From assembly GCA_002474405.1 (NCBI GenBank), contig DLQW01000015.1:37726-100677 (forward strand): a stretch of DNA of 62,952 bases. The letters run 5' to 3'. Under the pieces are notes generated by a model, which saw only the letters and a program-made list of their open reading frames with translations, did no database searches and was not told the origin of the DNA. The position numbers were made by a program, and so were the translations under genes. The DNA is from Christensenella sp. UBA7597 (lineage in GTDB: Bacteria; Bacillota; Clostridia; Christensenellales; Borkfalkiaceae). Positions 54,298 to 62,932 of the stretch are shown here, one piece after another; position 1 is the first letter of the stretch, and each line of letters begins with the position of its first letter.

Positions 54298-56337
54298 TTA
54301 GTTTAATTCCAGCAACTCCGCAATGCTCTTGCCGTTCGATGCCACAAACGAGGAAGAAAATCTGGGAGTCGTCTGATAACCGCCGAAATTATTCACGGTG
54401 AACGATTTGTTTTTGTAGTTTTCCGAATGTACGGTAATCGCAAGATAGCTTACCATCGAGCCTTCGCTCATGAACTGATCTTTCGTAACGCCGTTCGTGC
54501 TCCAGTCCGCACGCGCAAACGCCGTAAACGGAATTCTCACCCAGCCTTCGAAGCCTGCGGGAAGCGTAGCCGTGGGGCGCGTCATGTAAATGCTCGTTTT
54601 GCCCGTGTTTACGTCGTACAGCCAGAAACGGTTGCCCTGTTTGATGTTGAAACGATCGGAAATATACTTACCGGATTCCGCTTTGATTTTGCAGTCCACT
54701 TCGATGTTGAACGCGATTTCGGTATCGCTGTCGTTTCTCGCCCAGAAGCTTACGCCTTTCATGCCTGCCCAGCTGAATCCTCCTGCGGCAGCCAGATCGA
54801 ACGCGGTATACGCGTCGCCCTTGGCATTTGCGCCGAGCGTGGTGAATTTCACCGCGGGCTTGCCGTATGTATCGGTAGACGCTTCGCGTTTGCCGTAACT
54901 GCCGCCGTCCCAGATACCGGCTACCGAGCCGGAGGTTTCGTTGAATTCAACGTTCGTAACGCCTTTGCCCGTGTAATCGATGGTAGCGTCGCCCATCATA
55001 TCGCGCTTGCCGCGTTTGAATTCCACGCTGCCGCGATTTTCTTCCAGCGTGCTTGTAGCGGAGAATTTGCCGTCCTGCCGCGAAGTAAGATCAAGCACCT
55101 TGGTGAACGTAGCGTCTTCAGAATAGTATCCGATTTCGCCTACAATCAGATTGAAATTGCCGTTATATTTCGCGTTTGTGGTAACGATAAGCGAATCCAC
55201 GGCGGCAAGGCTGCCCGTAGCCGATTCCCATGCCATAGAATCCATAGGCATCACCAGCGCGCCCATCTTTCCTACAACGGAGTTATTCACGTGCGCATAG
55301 GTGATGTCGCATGCTTTTACGCTTGTAGCGGAACCTTCTTCCTGGAAGTATACGGGTTTGCCTTCTTTGCCGGCTACGGAATAATAGCTGTCGCCCGATT
55401 TCAGTTTATACTGAAGTCCGGGAGCGCCCGCGCAGAAATACTGCACCACAAGGTATTCCGCGGAAGAGAAGTCCGCCGTGCCGAGGTCCACGGTGAGCGT
55501 CTGCTGATTATCTTTGGTGGAATCGGGAGTGAATCCGCCCCATACCGCCACGTTCTTATAAGCGTCGTCGCCCGTGCGCAGAGGATAAGAGGAAAATTCG
55601 GGAGCCGCCACGGGTACGTCGGAAGGCATCGTCAGACTCATGCCGTCGGCAACGTAATATTTGTTTTTGTTGCGCTCGCCGCCGGAAAGGTCCACCAGTT
55701 TCGTCATCGTCGTCGTATCCGGCTCGCCCGTATACATGCCGATTTCGCCCACGGTAACGGAGTAGCCGTAATTATACAGCGTGTTCGCCGTCATGAAGAA
55801 AGCGGAAATCTGCGTGAAATCGATTGCGCCGCCGAACTGCGAACTTAAAATATCCGTAGGGATAAACAGAGTGCCGCTTAAATTCCCGGTAAAGGCAATC
55901 GCGCCGTATTGAATTTTAAGTTCGGTAATCGTTCCGTCTTCTTTCTGGAAGTACACTTTCGATTCGCCGCTCTGCGGAATCGACCAGCGGTTGCCGCCCT
56001 GAAGGAAGCCTACGGTAAGTCCGGGAGTGCCCGGAACCGACATCTGCACGCCTACGTACTTCGCGTTCGTCATATCCACTTTGGAGCTGTCGAAGGAAAC
56101 CTGCGCGAACGCCCATGCGCCGCCGTCTGTGCCCTGTTCGGAAGGCGCGGTGAACGTCGCCGCGTTTTTAAACGCTTTCTTCCCCGTAGAGAACGGATAC
56201 GTAACGGCGGTGGTTGTATCCATCGCGTTCGCAAGAAGAGCGTTTTTCGTACCGAAGTACGTTGCCGTCGTCAGTCCGCTCAATACGAAACCGGCGCCGA
56301 GAATGAGAGCCGCAGCTCTCTGCTTTTTGTCTTTCAT
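54298..56337 (-). CDS. Secreted protein with tandem beta-sandwich repeats
   Basis: A 679-residue secreted protein. The ATG at 56337 is chosen because GGAGGT lies 7 nt upstream; the ATG at 56355 has no such site. After the signal peptide, two homologous modules of about 190 residues follow (YPFSTGKKAFKNAATF and YPLRTGDDAYKNVAVW starts, each ending in VGEIGMY or VGEIGYY). A third region (about 450-650) looks like a CBM11-type jelly-roll (WAGMKGVSFWARNDSDTEI, EGWVRIPFTAF). No membrane anchor is visible. It lies between the nucleoside hydrolase and the propeller lipoproteins; glycan binding is inferred. Confidence 0.78.
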   Translation of the reverse strand: MKDKKQRAAALILGAGFVLSGLTTATYFGTKNALLANAMDTTTAVTYPFSTGKKAFKNAATFTAPSEQGTDGGAWAFAQVSFDSSKVDMTNAKYVGVQMSVPGTPGLTVGFLQGGNRWSIPQSGESKVYFQKEDGTITELKIQYGAIAFTGNLSGTLFIPTDILSSQFGGAIDFTQISAFFMTANTLYNYGYSVTVGEIGMYTGEPDTTTMTKLVDLSGGERNKNKYYVADGMSLTMPSDVPVAAPEFSSYPLRTGDDAYKNVAVWGGFTPDSTKDNQQTLTVDLGTADFSSAEYLVVQYFCAGAPGLQYKLKSGDSYYSVAGKEGKPVYFQEEGSATSVKACDITYAHVNNSVVGKMGALVMPMDSMAWESATGSLAAVDSLIVTTNAKYNGNFNLIVGEIGYYSEDATFTKVLDLTSRQDGKFSATSTLEENRGSVEFKRGKRDMMGDATIDYTGKGVTNVEFNETSGSVAGIWDGGSYGKREASTDTYGKPAVKFTTLGANAKGDAYTAFDLAAAGGFSWAGMKGVSFWARNDSDTEIAFNIEVDCKIKAESGKYISDRFNIKQGNRFWLYDVNTGKTSIYMTRPTATLPAGFEGWVRIPFTAFARADWSTNGVTKDQFMSEGSMVSYLAITVHSENYKNKSFTVNNFGGYQTTPRFSSSFVASNGKSIAELLELN

Positions 56338-56376
56338 AAAATACCTCCGTATCATTTTCGGGCTTTCGCCCGTTTT

Positions 56377-57279
56377 TTACAATAATTTTTCGCGAATCAG
56401 GCGATAAAACGCCGTCGGATTCACGTCCTCCGCCACGTACACGGGCGAAGTTCCGTCTGTCTGCGATTCGTGCGCTTCCACGGCGCCGCGATTTGTTCCG
56501 CTTGTTTTTACGTAACGTTTTTCAAAACGGCACACGTCCGAAAAGGCGCACGCCACGGCAAGCGGATCGTGCATCACGCTCTTTTCAAAGCCGAAAAATT
56601 CTTTCCAGCGATCGAGCCAGCAAATCAGCAGACGATTCGCAGGTTTTTTCGAATCGCGGAACGCCTGCAACAAATCTGCTTCCAGCGTACAGCGAAGCGT
56701 TACGTCCAGTCCGCAGGCATACACGGGAATCCCCGAAGCATACACGATTTCCGCGGCTTCGGGATCGCACAGAATGTTCCATTCCGCCTGATCTTTCGAA
56801 AAATATCCGCCCATCGTATAAATCGCGCCGATATGTTTTACCGCTTCCTCTTTTTCGATTGCCCGCGCAATATTCGTTAAAGGTCCCACGGCAAACAACA
56901 CCAGATCCTTGCCGTACTTCTTCGCGCTTTCCGCGATGAAATTCACCGCGTCGTTTTCGTATTCCGCAGCGGCGTATTCCTCCGTCCACTGGCAGGGCGA
57001 GCTCTCTTCCGGCTTTTCGGCTGCCGCGTCTTTGCCGAAGAGATGAAACGGCTCTTTATACGGGAAGCTTTGCCCCGCATACACGGGCACGTTTTCAAAT
57101 CCCGCCGCGGCAAGCAACGTTTTCGCAAGTTGCGCGCGTTTTTTCGTATTGCGGAACACCGTGGTTACCCCCGCGACGTCTTTGCCCGCCAGCGAGCAGA
57201 GAAGCGAAAGCGCGAACGCGTCGTCGATATCGTCGCCGATATCCGTATCGAATATATATTTTTTCATACCTGAATTCAT
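56377..57279 (-). CDS. Inosine-uridine nucleoside hydrolase family protein
   Basis: A 300-residue cytosolic protein of the IUNH fold. The calcium-binding motif FDTDIGDDIDDAFAL is at residues 9-23, GPLTNIA follows in the middle, EWNILCDPEAA carries the sugar-contact residues, and HDPLAVA holds the C-terminal Asp ligand. The family cleaves the N-glycosidic bond of ribonucleosides. Start ATG 57279 or 57267 are both possible. It is 14 nt downstream of the binding-protein gene in a sugar operon. It may scavenge a ribosyl compound imported by this system; the substrate is unproven. Confidence 0.9.
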   Translation of the reverse strand: MNSGMKKYIFDTDIGDDIDDAFALSLLCSLAGKDVAGVTTVFRNTKKRAQLAKTLLAAAGFENVPVYAGQSFPYKEPFHLFGKDAAAEKPEESSPCQWTEEYAAAEYENDAVNFIAESAKKYGKDLVLFAVGPLTNIARAIEKEEAVKHIGAIYTMGGYFSKDQAEWNILCDPEAAEIVYASGIPVYACGLDVTLRCTLEADLLQAFRDSKKPANRLLICWLDRWKEFFGFEKSVMHDPLAVACAFSDVCRFEKRYVKTSGTNRGAVEAHESQTDGTSPVYVAEDVNPTAFYRLIREKLL

Positions 57280-57293
57280 TTTCTTTTTCGTGC

Positions 57294-59174
57294 TTAATAC
57301 CCGCGATAAAGCGAAGTGTCTCCGTTGGGTTTCGTTCTGTCAAGCGGGCTTACATAGCCTTCCTGCCATGCGGGCCACGCCACGCTTACGCCGAGTTTTT
57401 GTTTCGTTTTCGCATACGCTTCCGAATTCATCGTTTTTACGAGATCGAGTTTGTACGCCGATTTACCGATGATTTCTAGCGTCTGCTTATACAGCCGTTC
57501 CGCTTCCGCCTTATTCGCCGCCTGAAGAATCTTGGGAATCTGCTGCCCGATCGTGGCGTTGATTTTGGTGAGCGCCGTGTTGTACGTCTGGAAGCGGCTG
57601 TCCGTAGCGTCTACTACGAAATGCGTGGCGTTATAATCGTACGCGTAAATCGAAAGCGGACGTTTCATATCCGTACGGAAAATCTCGTTTTCCGTCTTGC
57701 CGTTGTTCGTTTTCGGCTGCATCGTATCGTAATACTGATAATTGATCAGAAGATCCATCGTCAGCAATCCATAAGCCGCGGTGCTCTGCGATTTATCGCC
57801 TTTCGCCTGCAAAAACGTATCGGTATATGCAATCGTCGTCTTTGCCTCATCCGCCCATTGCCAGCTGCTGCCTTCCACGCCGAAAGCCACAAGGCGCTGC
57901 CCTTCGTCGCTCGTGAGATAATCGAACAGTTTTATCACGAGATCGGGACGTTTGCAGTTTGTGGTAATCATGTTCATCAGATAGCCGTAGCCGCGGATAT
58001 CCGCCAGCACGGGGGCGTCGCCTTCCGAATTGGTGATATACATGCTGATATATTTATATCCGCCGTCTTTCGCCGTGGCAAAATGCATCTGATAATCCTG
58101 CGGAGTAACCAGCGTGGCAAACGCGGAACCGCCCGCAATCACGCTGCCCACGCCGTCGTAGGTCTGCGAGAAGTTCGCCGTGGAAATCAACGGATTGCCG
58201 TTCACTTTCGTGGTGTACAAATCGTTGAGGTAATACATCATATCCGCATACGCGTCCTGTTCGAACTGGAACACGTACTCGCCCGATTCCGTTTCGAAAG
58301 GAATCGCGAAGAACTGCGAAAGCCAGGTGAGCGAAACGTTGCCCTGATTATTGAACTGACCGAGTTGCAACGCCGTGGTAATCTGCCCTTTATTCGTACC
58401 GTAATAGTTTTCCACCGCCCACTTCGCCGCTTCTTTGAAGCCTTCGGGCGTAGTGATGTATCCCTGCCATTCCACGCTCTTCTGCGTGCCGTCGATGGCG
58501 GTGTACGTAATCTTTCCGTCCGCGCCCGCTCTCTTTTCGGCAATCGCCTGCCACGCATTGAAGAGGTCCTCGCGCACCATCATGCCGCCGTTGGGCTGAA
58601 GTTGTTCGCCTTCGGGAATATCTTCGTAACTGTAATAATGGTTCGGGATGCCGTAAATTTTATTATTGCCGTACGCCCACCAGTCGTGCACGTCTTCGGG
58701 CAGGTGCTGCTCAAGCGAAGGCGCCCATTTTTCCTGCAACGTATCGATGTCGTACACATATCCCTGCTGCGCGAGAGAAGCCAACGTCTGCGTTTTCGAA
58801 GTAGGCACGGAAATCACGTCGGGAAGATCCCCGCCCGCAATCATCGTGGAAAGTTTCTGTCCGTCGTCCTGCACGGGCGTAACGAAACGAATGGAAATTC
58901 CCGTCTTTTCCTTAATCTTTTTCAGCACGGCGTTGTCCGTCGGAATCGCCCAGCTGGATACGTCCACATACCATTCGATTGTCTGATCCGTCCCGTCGGG
59001 GATATATTCCCAGCTGTCCTTATCCGCGGGCGTTTCCGCGAAATCGGGATAAGTGAGTTTCGCCATGTTGTTGTCGTCCACTTCTCCGCCGCCGTCTTTC
59101 GAACATGCCGCGCCGGATAAAATCATCAGACCGGCGATTGCCGTAGCACAAAAGTTTCTGAAAAGTTTTTTCAT
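57294..59174 (-). CDS. Large ABC substrate-binding lipoprotein (LplA-like)
   Basis: A 626-residue solute-binding protein, longer than ordinary sugar-binding proteins and of the LplA type that pairs with LplB/LplC permeases in Bacillota. The lipobox ends at Cys24 (GAACSK). Features include EWYVDVSSWAIPTDN, LPDVISVPTSKTQTL, YGIPNHYYSYEDIPEG and a C-terminal helical region. It is downstream of both permease genes, with an 86-nt gap containing an ATGCGCG/CGCGCAT stem. Ligands of this type are oligosaccharides of plant or bacterial origin; the ligand here is unknown. Confidence 0.92.
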   Translation of the reverse strand: MKKLFRNFCATAIAGLMILSGAACSKDGGGEVDDNNMAKLTYPDFAETPADKDSWEYIPDGTDQTIEWYVDVSSWAIPTDNAVLKKIKEKTGISIRFVTPVQDDGQKLSTMIAGGDLPDVISVPTSKTQTLASLAQQGYVYDIDTLQEKWAPSLEQHLPEDVHDWWAYGNNKIYGIPNHYYSYEDIPEGEQLQPNGGMMVREDLFNAWQAIAEKRAGADGKITYTAIDGTQKSVEWQGYITTPEGFKEAAKWAVENYYGTNKGQITTALQLGQFNNQGNVSLTWLSQFFAIPFETESGEYVFQFEQDAYADMMYYLNDLYTTKVNGNPLISTANFSQTYDGVGSVIAGGSAFATLVTPQDYQMHFATAKDGGYKYISMYITNSEGDAPVLADIRGYGYLMNMITTNCKRPDLVIKLFDYLTSDEGQRLVAFGVEGSSWQWADEAKTTIAYTDTFLQAKGDKSQSTAAYGLLTMDLLINYQYYDTMQPKTNNGKTENEIFRTDMKRPLSIYAYDYNATHFVVDATDSRFQTYNTALTKINATIGQQIPKILQAANKAEAERLYKQTLEIIGKSAYKLDLVKTMNSEAYAKTKQKLGVSVAWPAWQEGYVSPLDRTKPNGDTSLYRGY

Positions 59175-59260
59175 TGTTTTCCTCCCGAAATATTTTTTAT
59201 CGGTATTTTTTTCTATGCGCGTTCACGCAGCCGCGTACCGGCGCGCATTCCGTTTTTTTA

Positions 59261-60403
59261 TCAGCCCTTCAGCGAGCCCACCATAATGCCCGAAGCGAAG
59301 TTCTTCCGCACCAGCGGGAAGAAACAGAACACGGGAATGATGGAAAGAATAATCGCCGCAAGCGAAAGCGTCTGCGGGGAAAGCCGTTCCATCATTTCGG
59401 GCGGCATACCTTCCGTCATCGACGACGTCTGAATCGCTTTCAGAAGATAATATTGCAGCGTTTGCAGTTCGTCGCTGTTCGTATAAATCATCGTATCGAA
59501 ATAACTGTTCCAGTGCCCCACGGCGTTCCACAGAATGATGGTGGCAAGCACGGGTTTAGAAAGCGGCATATAAATCTGCAGATAAATACGGAATTCTCCC
59601 GCCCCGTCAATCATCGCCGCGTCGTGAATATCCGCGCTGATAGAACGGAAGCCGCTCTGAATCACAATCATATTATAAACGGAATACAGCGCGGGAATGA
59701 TATACACCCAGAACGTATCGTACAAACCCACCGTTTTGATAATCAGAAAGTACGGTACAAGTCCGCCGCCGAAAAACATCGTGAACAGATTTATCCAGTA
59801 AAACGTTCTGCGGAATTTCAGGTTCGGGCGGCTCATCGCGTACGCCACAACCGAAGTGAATACAAGCGAAGCGAACGTACCGATTACGGTACGCGCGATG
59901 GTAACCGCGTAACTGTGCCAGAATGCCGAATTCTGCACCACTACCCGATAGTTTTCAAACGTAAACAACCGCGGAGCAAGCCACACGCCGCCGATCGCAT
60001 AATCCGCACCCTGATTGAAACTTCCGATCAGCACGTAGAAAATAGGATAAATGCAAAGCAGGCAGAACAGCCCGATGGCAATCGTTAAAATAATATCGAA
60101 CGCGTTGATATGTTTATTCAGTTTGCTTTCGTTGAAACGGGAAAGATATACCTTTTTTCTCTTTCTTGCGGCAATAATCAGAAACACCGCGCCCGCTACG
60201 GCAACGGGGATCAACGCGCAGAATACGTAAAAGACGATATCCAGCGTGCGATACATTTCCTCCGTGCCCTCGTCGATCGATACATTGGAAAGATAGGCAA
60301 ACAGCAGCACGCCCACTACAATCAGAGTGATGCCCGAGGTAATCCAACGTTTCACCCGATCGTAAAAATCGCTGTATAAGTCCGTCAGTTTATCCATTAT
60401 CAT
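59261..60403 (-). CDS. ABC transporter permease (LplC/YtcP-like)
   Basis: A 380-residue permease. It has the six-helix core and EAA loop HDAAMIDGAGEFRIYLQIYMP, and ends FASGIMVGSLKG as is typical. An extra N-terminal part (1-100) carries two more hydrophobic segments, making it longer than the usual 290-300 residues. The stop of the partner permease lies one base upstream. Start at 60403 (MIM) or 60397 is uncertain. Confidence 0.92.
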   Translation of the reverse strand: MIMDKLTDLYSDFYDRVKRWITSGITLIVVGVLLFAYLSNVSIDEGTEEMYRTLDIVFYVFCALIPVAVAGAVFLIIAARKRKKVYLSRFNESKLNKHINAFDIILTIAIGLFCLLCIYPIFYVLIGSFNQGADYAIGGVWLAPRLFTFENYRVVVQNSAFWHSYAVTIARTVIGTFASLVFTSVVAYAMSRPNLKFRRTFYWINLFTMFFGGGLVPYFLIIKTVGLYDTFWVYIIPALYSVYNMIVIQSGFRSISADIHDAAMIDGAGEFRIYLQIYMPLSKPVLATIILWNAVGHWNSYFDTMIYTNSDELQTLQYYLLKAIQTSSMTEGMPPEMMERLSPQTLSLAAIILSIIPVFCFFPLVRKNFASGIMVGSLKG

Positions 60404-60404
60404 A

Positions 60405-61403
60405 TCAATAAATCCCCTTTCCGCAGATCTTCTTGCACACCCAGTTGCCGGAAACCAGCAACAACAGCGAAATTATGGATTTCAGAAGCCCTATCGCCGT
60501 GGCGTAACTGTAACGGAAGTTCGGAATACCGTATTTATAGATGTAAGTATCCAGCACTTCGCTGCGTTCGAGGTTGCTCGTATTCTGGAATACAAGCAGA
60601 TGTTCGATACCGTTATTCAAAAGTCCGCTGATCGAAAGAATAAAGAAAAGCGTAATCGTAGGAGCGATGGAAGGAATCGTTATGTAGAAAATCTTATGGA
60701 AGCGATTCGCTCCGTCCATTTTCGCCGCCTCGTACAATTCGGTGGGAATCGCCGCAATCGCCGCCACGTAAATCACGGACCCCCAGCCCATCCCTTTTAA
60801 CAGCGACGTGCCGATGATGATTCCCCAGAAATACGAAGGATCTCCAAGAATATTCGGCTTTTCACTTGCAAGCCCCGCCTTCTGCAATAATGCGGGCAAG
60901 CCCGTATCCAGCGCAAACAGGCTGAGGAAGATGCCGCCGTACACCGCCCAGGAAATAAAGTGCGGGAAAAACGTTACCGTCTGCACGAATTTTTTGAATT
61001 TATCGCTGATCAGCTCCGCCGTGAGTACGGCAAAGATAATGGGGCAGGGAAAGTTGATCATAAGTTGCAGGATATTCAGCCCCAACGTATTCCACAAAAT
61101 CCCCCAGAAATCGGGATCTTCAAAAAACGCCTTGAAATTATCCAGCCCGTTCCACGGCGCAACGGAAATCGCTTTCGAAATATTCAGCCAGCCGTCGCCC
61201 TCTTTGAATGCAAGCGCCAGCCCGTACAAAGGCGCATACGCAAACACCGCGAGAAACACCACGCTGAGCGAAGCCATCGCGAAAAGCACGATATCGTTGG
61301 AATCCCAACGCCGGCGCTTCTTCGGTTTGTTTTCTTCGCCCTCGTGCAAATCGGCATCCGCCGTTTTTGCGGCTTCCTCTGCGAATTTATTTTCAGAAAT
61401 CAT
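60405..61403 (-). CDS. ABC transporter permease (LplB/YteP-like)
   Basis: A 332-residue permease with a charged cytosolic N-terminus (about 35 residues), six predicted helices and the EAA motif YEAAKMDGANRFHKIFYITIP. FAYAPLYGLALAFKEG near residue 60 is typical of LplB relatives. It is the first transport gene after the LacI regulator and forms a pair with the product of 59261. Confidence 0.94.
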   Translation of the reverse strand: MISENKFAEEAAKTADADLHEGEENKPKKRRRWDSNDIVLFAMASLSVVFLAVFAYAPLYGLALAFKEGDGWLNISKAISVAPWNGLDNFKAFFEDPDFWGILWNTLGLNILQLMINFPCPIIFAVLTAELISDKFKKFVQTVTFFPHFISWAVYGGIFLSLFALDTGLPALLQKAGLASEKPNILGDPSYFWGIIIGTSLLKGMGWGSVIYVAAIAAIPTELYEAAKMDGANRFHKIFYITIPSIAPTITLFFILSISGLLNNGIEHLLVFQNTSNLERSEVLDTYIYKYGIPNFRYSYATAIGLLKSIISLLLLVSGNWVCKKICGKGIY

Positions 61404-61474
61404 AGATTCTCCTTCAACGAAAACAAATGTCTTTTCCGAAAAACGAATCGTTCCTCACGACCGTCTTTCTTTAA

Positions 61475-62509
61475 TTACTTTCTCGCGGCAACGCTTTTCC
61501 TCTCTACAATCTCGGCGGGAAGTTTCACGCTTTTTTGCGTTTTCTTTCCTTCGATCAGATCGAGTATCACCCTGCACGCCTCTTCCGCAAGAGTTTTCAC
61601 CGGCTGCCGCATCGTAGTGAGCGGCGTTTCCAGCAGCGAAGAATAAAACGTATCGTCGAAGCCGAATACGGAAAGTTCTTCGGGAATTTTCACGCCGAGT
61701 TTTTTCGCGCTTTCGTATACCCCGTACGCCTGCATATCGGAAAATGCGAAAATCGCGCTCGCCCCTTTCCCGATAAGCTTCTCTCCGCCCGTCTTTCCGG
61801 TTTCGTAATCGTATTTTCCCGTAACAATCATATCGTCGGGCAACGATTCTCCCGCTTCCGCCAGAGCTCTTCTCAAACCTTCCAGTCGGTTTCTGCTGCT
61901 GTTTAACGTCAGCGGACCGGCAATCGCGCCGATTTTTCTGTGTCCCGCTTCAATCAGATAACGCGCCGCGCGATAACTGCTTTCTTCGTTATCCACCACA
62001 ACATACGGCTCTTTTTCGCTGTAAAACCTATCGAAAAATACGTGAGGCAATTTCAGCGGCTGTAAAAGCAGTCTGATTTTTGAAATGTTTTCTTCCGTCA
62101 AAGATTCCGCGCTGGGCGAATAAATCAGCCCGTCCACGTTTCTCCCCGCCAGAAGTTTTATGTATCTGAAATCGTTTTCGGCAAGTTCTTCGCTGTTACA
62201 AAGAATGATATCGTATCCGCGTTCGGCGCACGCCACCTGAATGTAGTGCAGCGCTTCGGCGAAAAACATATTTGAAATATCGGGTACGATCACGCCGATG
62301 ATGTTCGTTTTTCCCATCACCATCGCACGCGCGTTGAAATCGGTGTAATAATGCAATTCTTCCGCCGCTTTCTTCACCCGCGCCCGCGTTTCTTCGGGCA
62401 ACGCAACGGGCTTACCGTTCAACACCATCGATACGGTGGTGGGAGACACTCCCGCCCGCGAAGCAACGTCTTTTATCGTCGTCCTTCTCGCCGTCGTATC
62501 CATTCGCAT
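61475..62509 (-). CDS. LacI-family transcriptional regulator of the third system
   Basis: A 344-residue LacI/GalR protein. The helix-turn-helix is TTIKDVASRAGVSPTTVSMV (residues 9-28), followed by the hinge region and a sensor domain with NIIGVIVPDISNMFF and the late GFDDTFYSSLLETPLTTMRQP. AGGAGA lies before the ATG at 62509. It precedes the permease genes by 71 nt and is probably co-transcribed or transcribed with read-through. Two tandem LacI-type operators lie in its own leader, which indicates autoregulation. The effector is unknown. Confidence 0.94.
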   Translation of the reverse strand: MRMDTTARRTTIKDVASRAGVSPTTVSMVLNGKPVALPEETRARVKKAAEELHYYTDFNARAMVMGKTNIIGVIVPDISNMFFAEALHYIQVACAERGYDIILCNSEELAENDFRYIKLLAGRNVDGLIYSPSAESLTEENISKIRLLLQPLKLPHVFFDRFYSEKEPYVVVDNEESSYRAARYLIEAGHRKIGAIAGPLTLNSSRNRLEGLRRALAEAGESLPDDMIVTGKYDYETGKTGGEKLIGKGASAIFAFSDMQAYGVYESAKKLGVKIPEELSVFGFDDTFYSSLLETPLTTMRQPVKTLAEEACRVILDLIEGKKTQKSVKLPAEIVERKSVAARK

Positions 62510-62598
62510 TTTTTCTCCTTTATCCCCGATCGTTTTTTCGTTCCCGCTTCTGCGTTACAAAAATTCTCAAATTTTCTTCAAAACGACGATTTTTGCAA

Positions 62599-62625
62599 TT
62601 AAAACGATTTATTAAAACGATTTAA
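62599..62625. promoter_or_regulatory. Tandem LacI-type operators
   Basis: TTAAAACGATTTAA at 62612-62625 is a near-palindrome centred on CG, the usual LacI core. A second copy with one change (TTAAAACGATTTAT) lies at 62599-62612, offset 13 bp. Both lie just downstream of the -10 box at 62633-62638, where bound repressor would block transcription. Confidence 0.65.
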
Positions 62626-62632
62626 CGATGTA

Positions 62633-62661
62633 AGTATACACCATAAAAACCGATTTGTCAA
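62633..62661 (-). promoter_or_regulatory. Strong promoter of the third operon
   Basis: On the minus strand TTGACA (62656-62661) and TATACT (62633-62638) are 17 nt apart. It drives the LacI gene and probably the downstream genes. The flanking 443 nt to the window end hold, beyond this promoter and its operators, only the terminators and tRNA-like repeats listed below. Confidence 0.82.
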
Positions 62662-62766
62662 TACTTTTTTGAAAAATTTTTTAAATAATTTTTTCGTCGT
62701 ATCGTCCGGGAACTTAATTTGAAATAAGCTTTTATAATTTGAAATTTTAACCATCAATAAAAAGTT

Positions 62767-62799
62767 CAAAGCCCTACGCATCATACGCGTAGGACTTTG
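62767..62799 (-). terminator. Intrinsic terminator, minus strand
   Basis: A 13-bp stem with one mismatch (62767-62779 with 62787-62799) is followed on the minus strand by a T-rich tract (AACTTTTTATT). It would end a transcript arriving from the right. Confidence 0.75.
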
Positions 62800-62806
62800 C
62801 TAAAAG

Positions 62807-62826
62807 CTGGTGTGTCCGCCGGGGCT
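62807..62826. repeat. tRNA-tail-like repeat, copy 1
   Basis: These 20 nt recur exactly at 62932-62951. On the minus strand they read as a tRNA 3' end (CCCCGG, CGGACAC, A, CCA). The 5' continuation up to about 62899 does not fold as a tRNA, but GTGCGTCTGCCG pairs with the tail and inner stems form, so this copy looks like a tRNA-derived or degenerate element. Confidence 0.5.
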
Positions 62827-62908
62827 TCGCTCTGCGAAAGAAAATCGCCGAGCGATTTTCCGAACCCGTCGGTTTCTCGCCCAAAGCGGCAGACGCACGA
62901 AAAAAAAA

Positions 62909-62926
62909 ACTTGCCGTATGGCAAGT
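62909..62926 (-). terminator. Intrinsic terminator at the right edge
   Basis: ACTTGCC (62909-62915) and GGCAAGT (62920-62926) form a 7-bp stem with a 4-nt loop, followed on the minus strand by about nine T. It lies just behind the tRNA-like 3' end at 62933. Confidence 0.82.
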
Positions 62927-62932
62927 CTTTTC

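Noticed and set aside
57621..59120. Open frame of 499 codons on the plus strand opposite the LplA-like gene, and a similar one at 54427-55848
   Set aside because: Antisense shadows caused by codon bias; no ribosome site or protein features.
62807..62899. Complete tRNA gene on the minus strand
   Set aside because: Only the 3' end fits; D-arm and anticodon arm cannot be drawn and the acceptor strands mismatch, so it is called a repeat.
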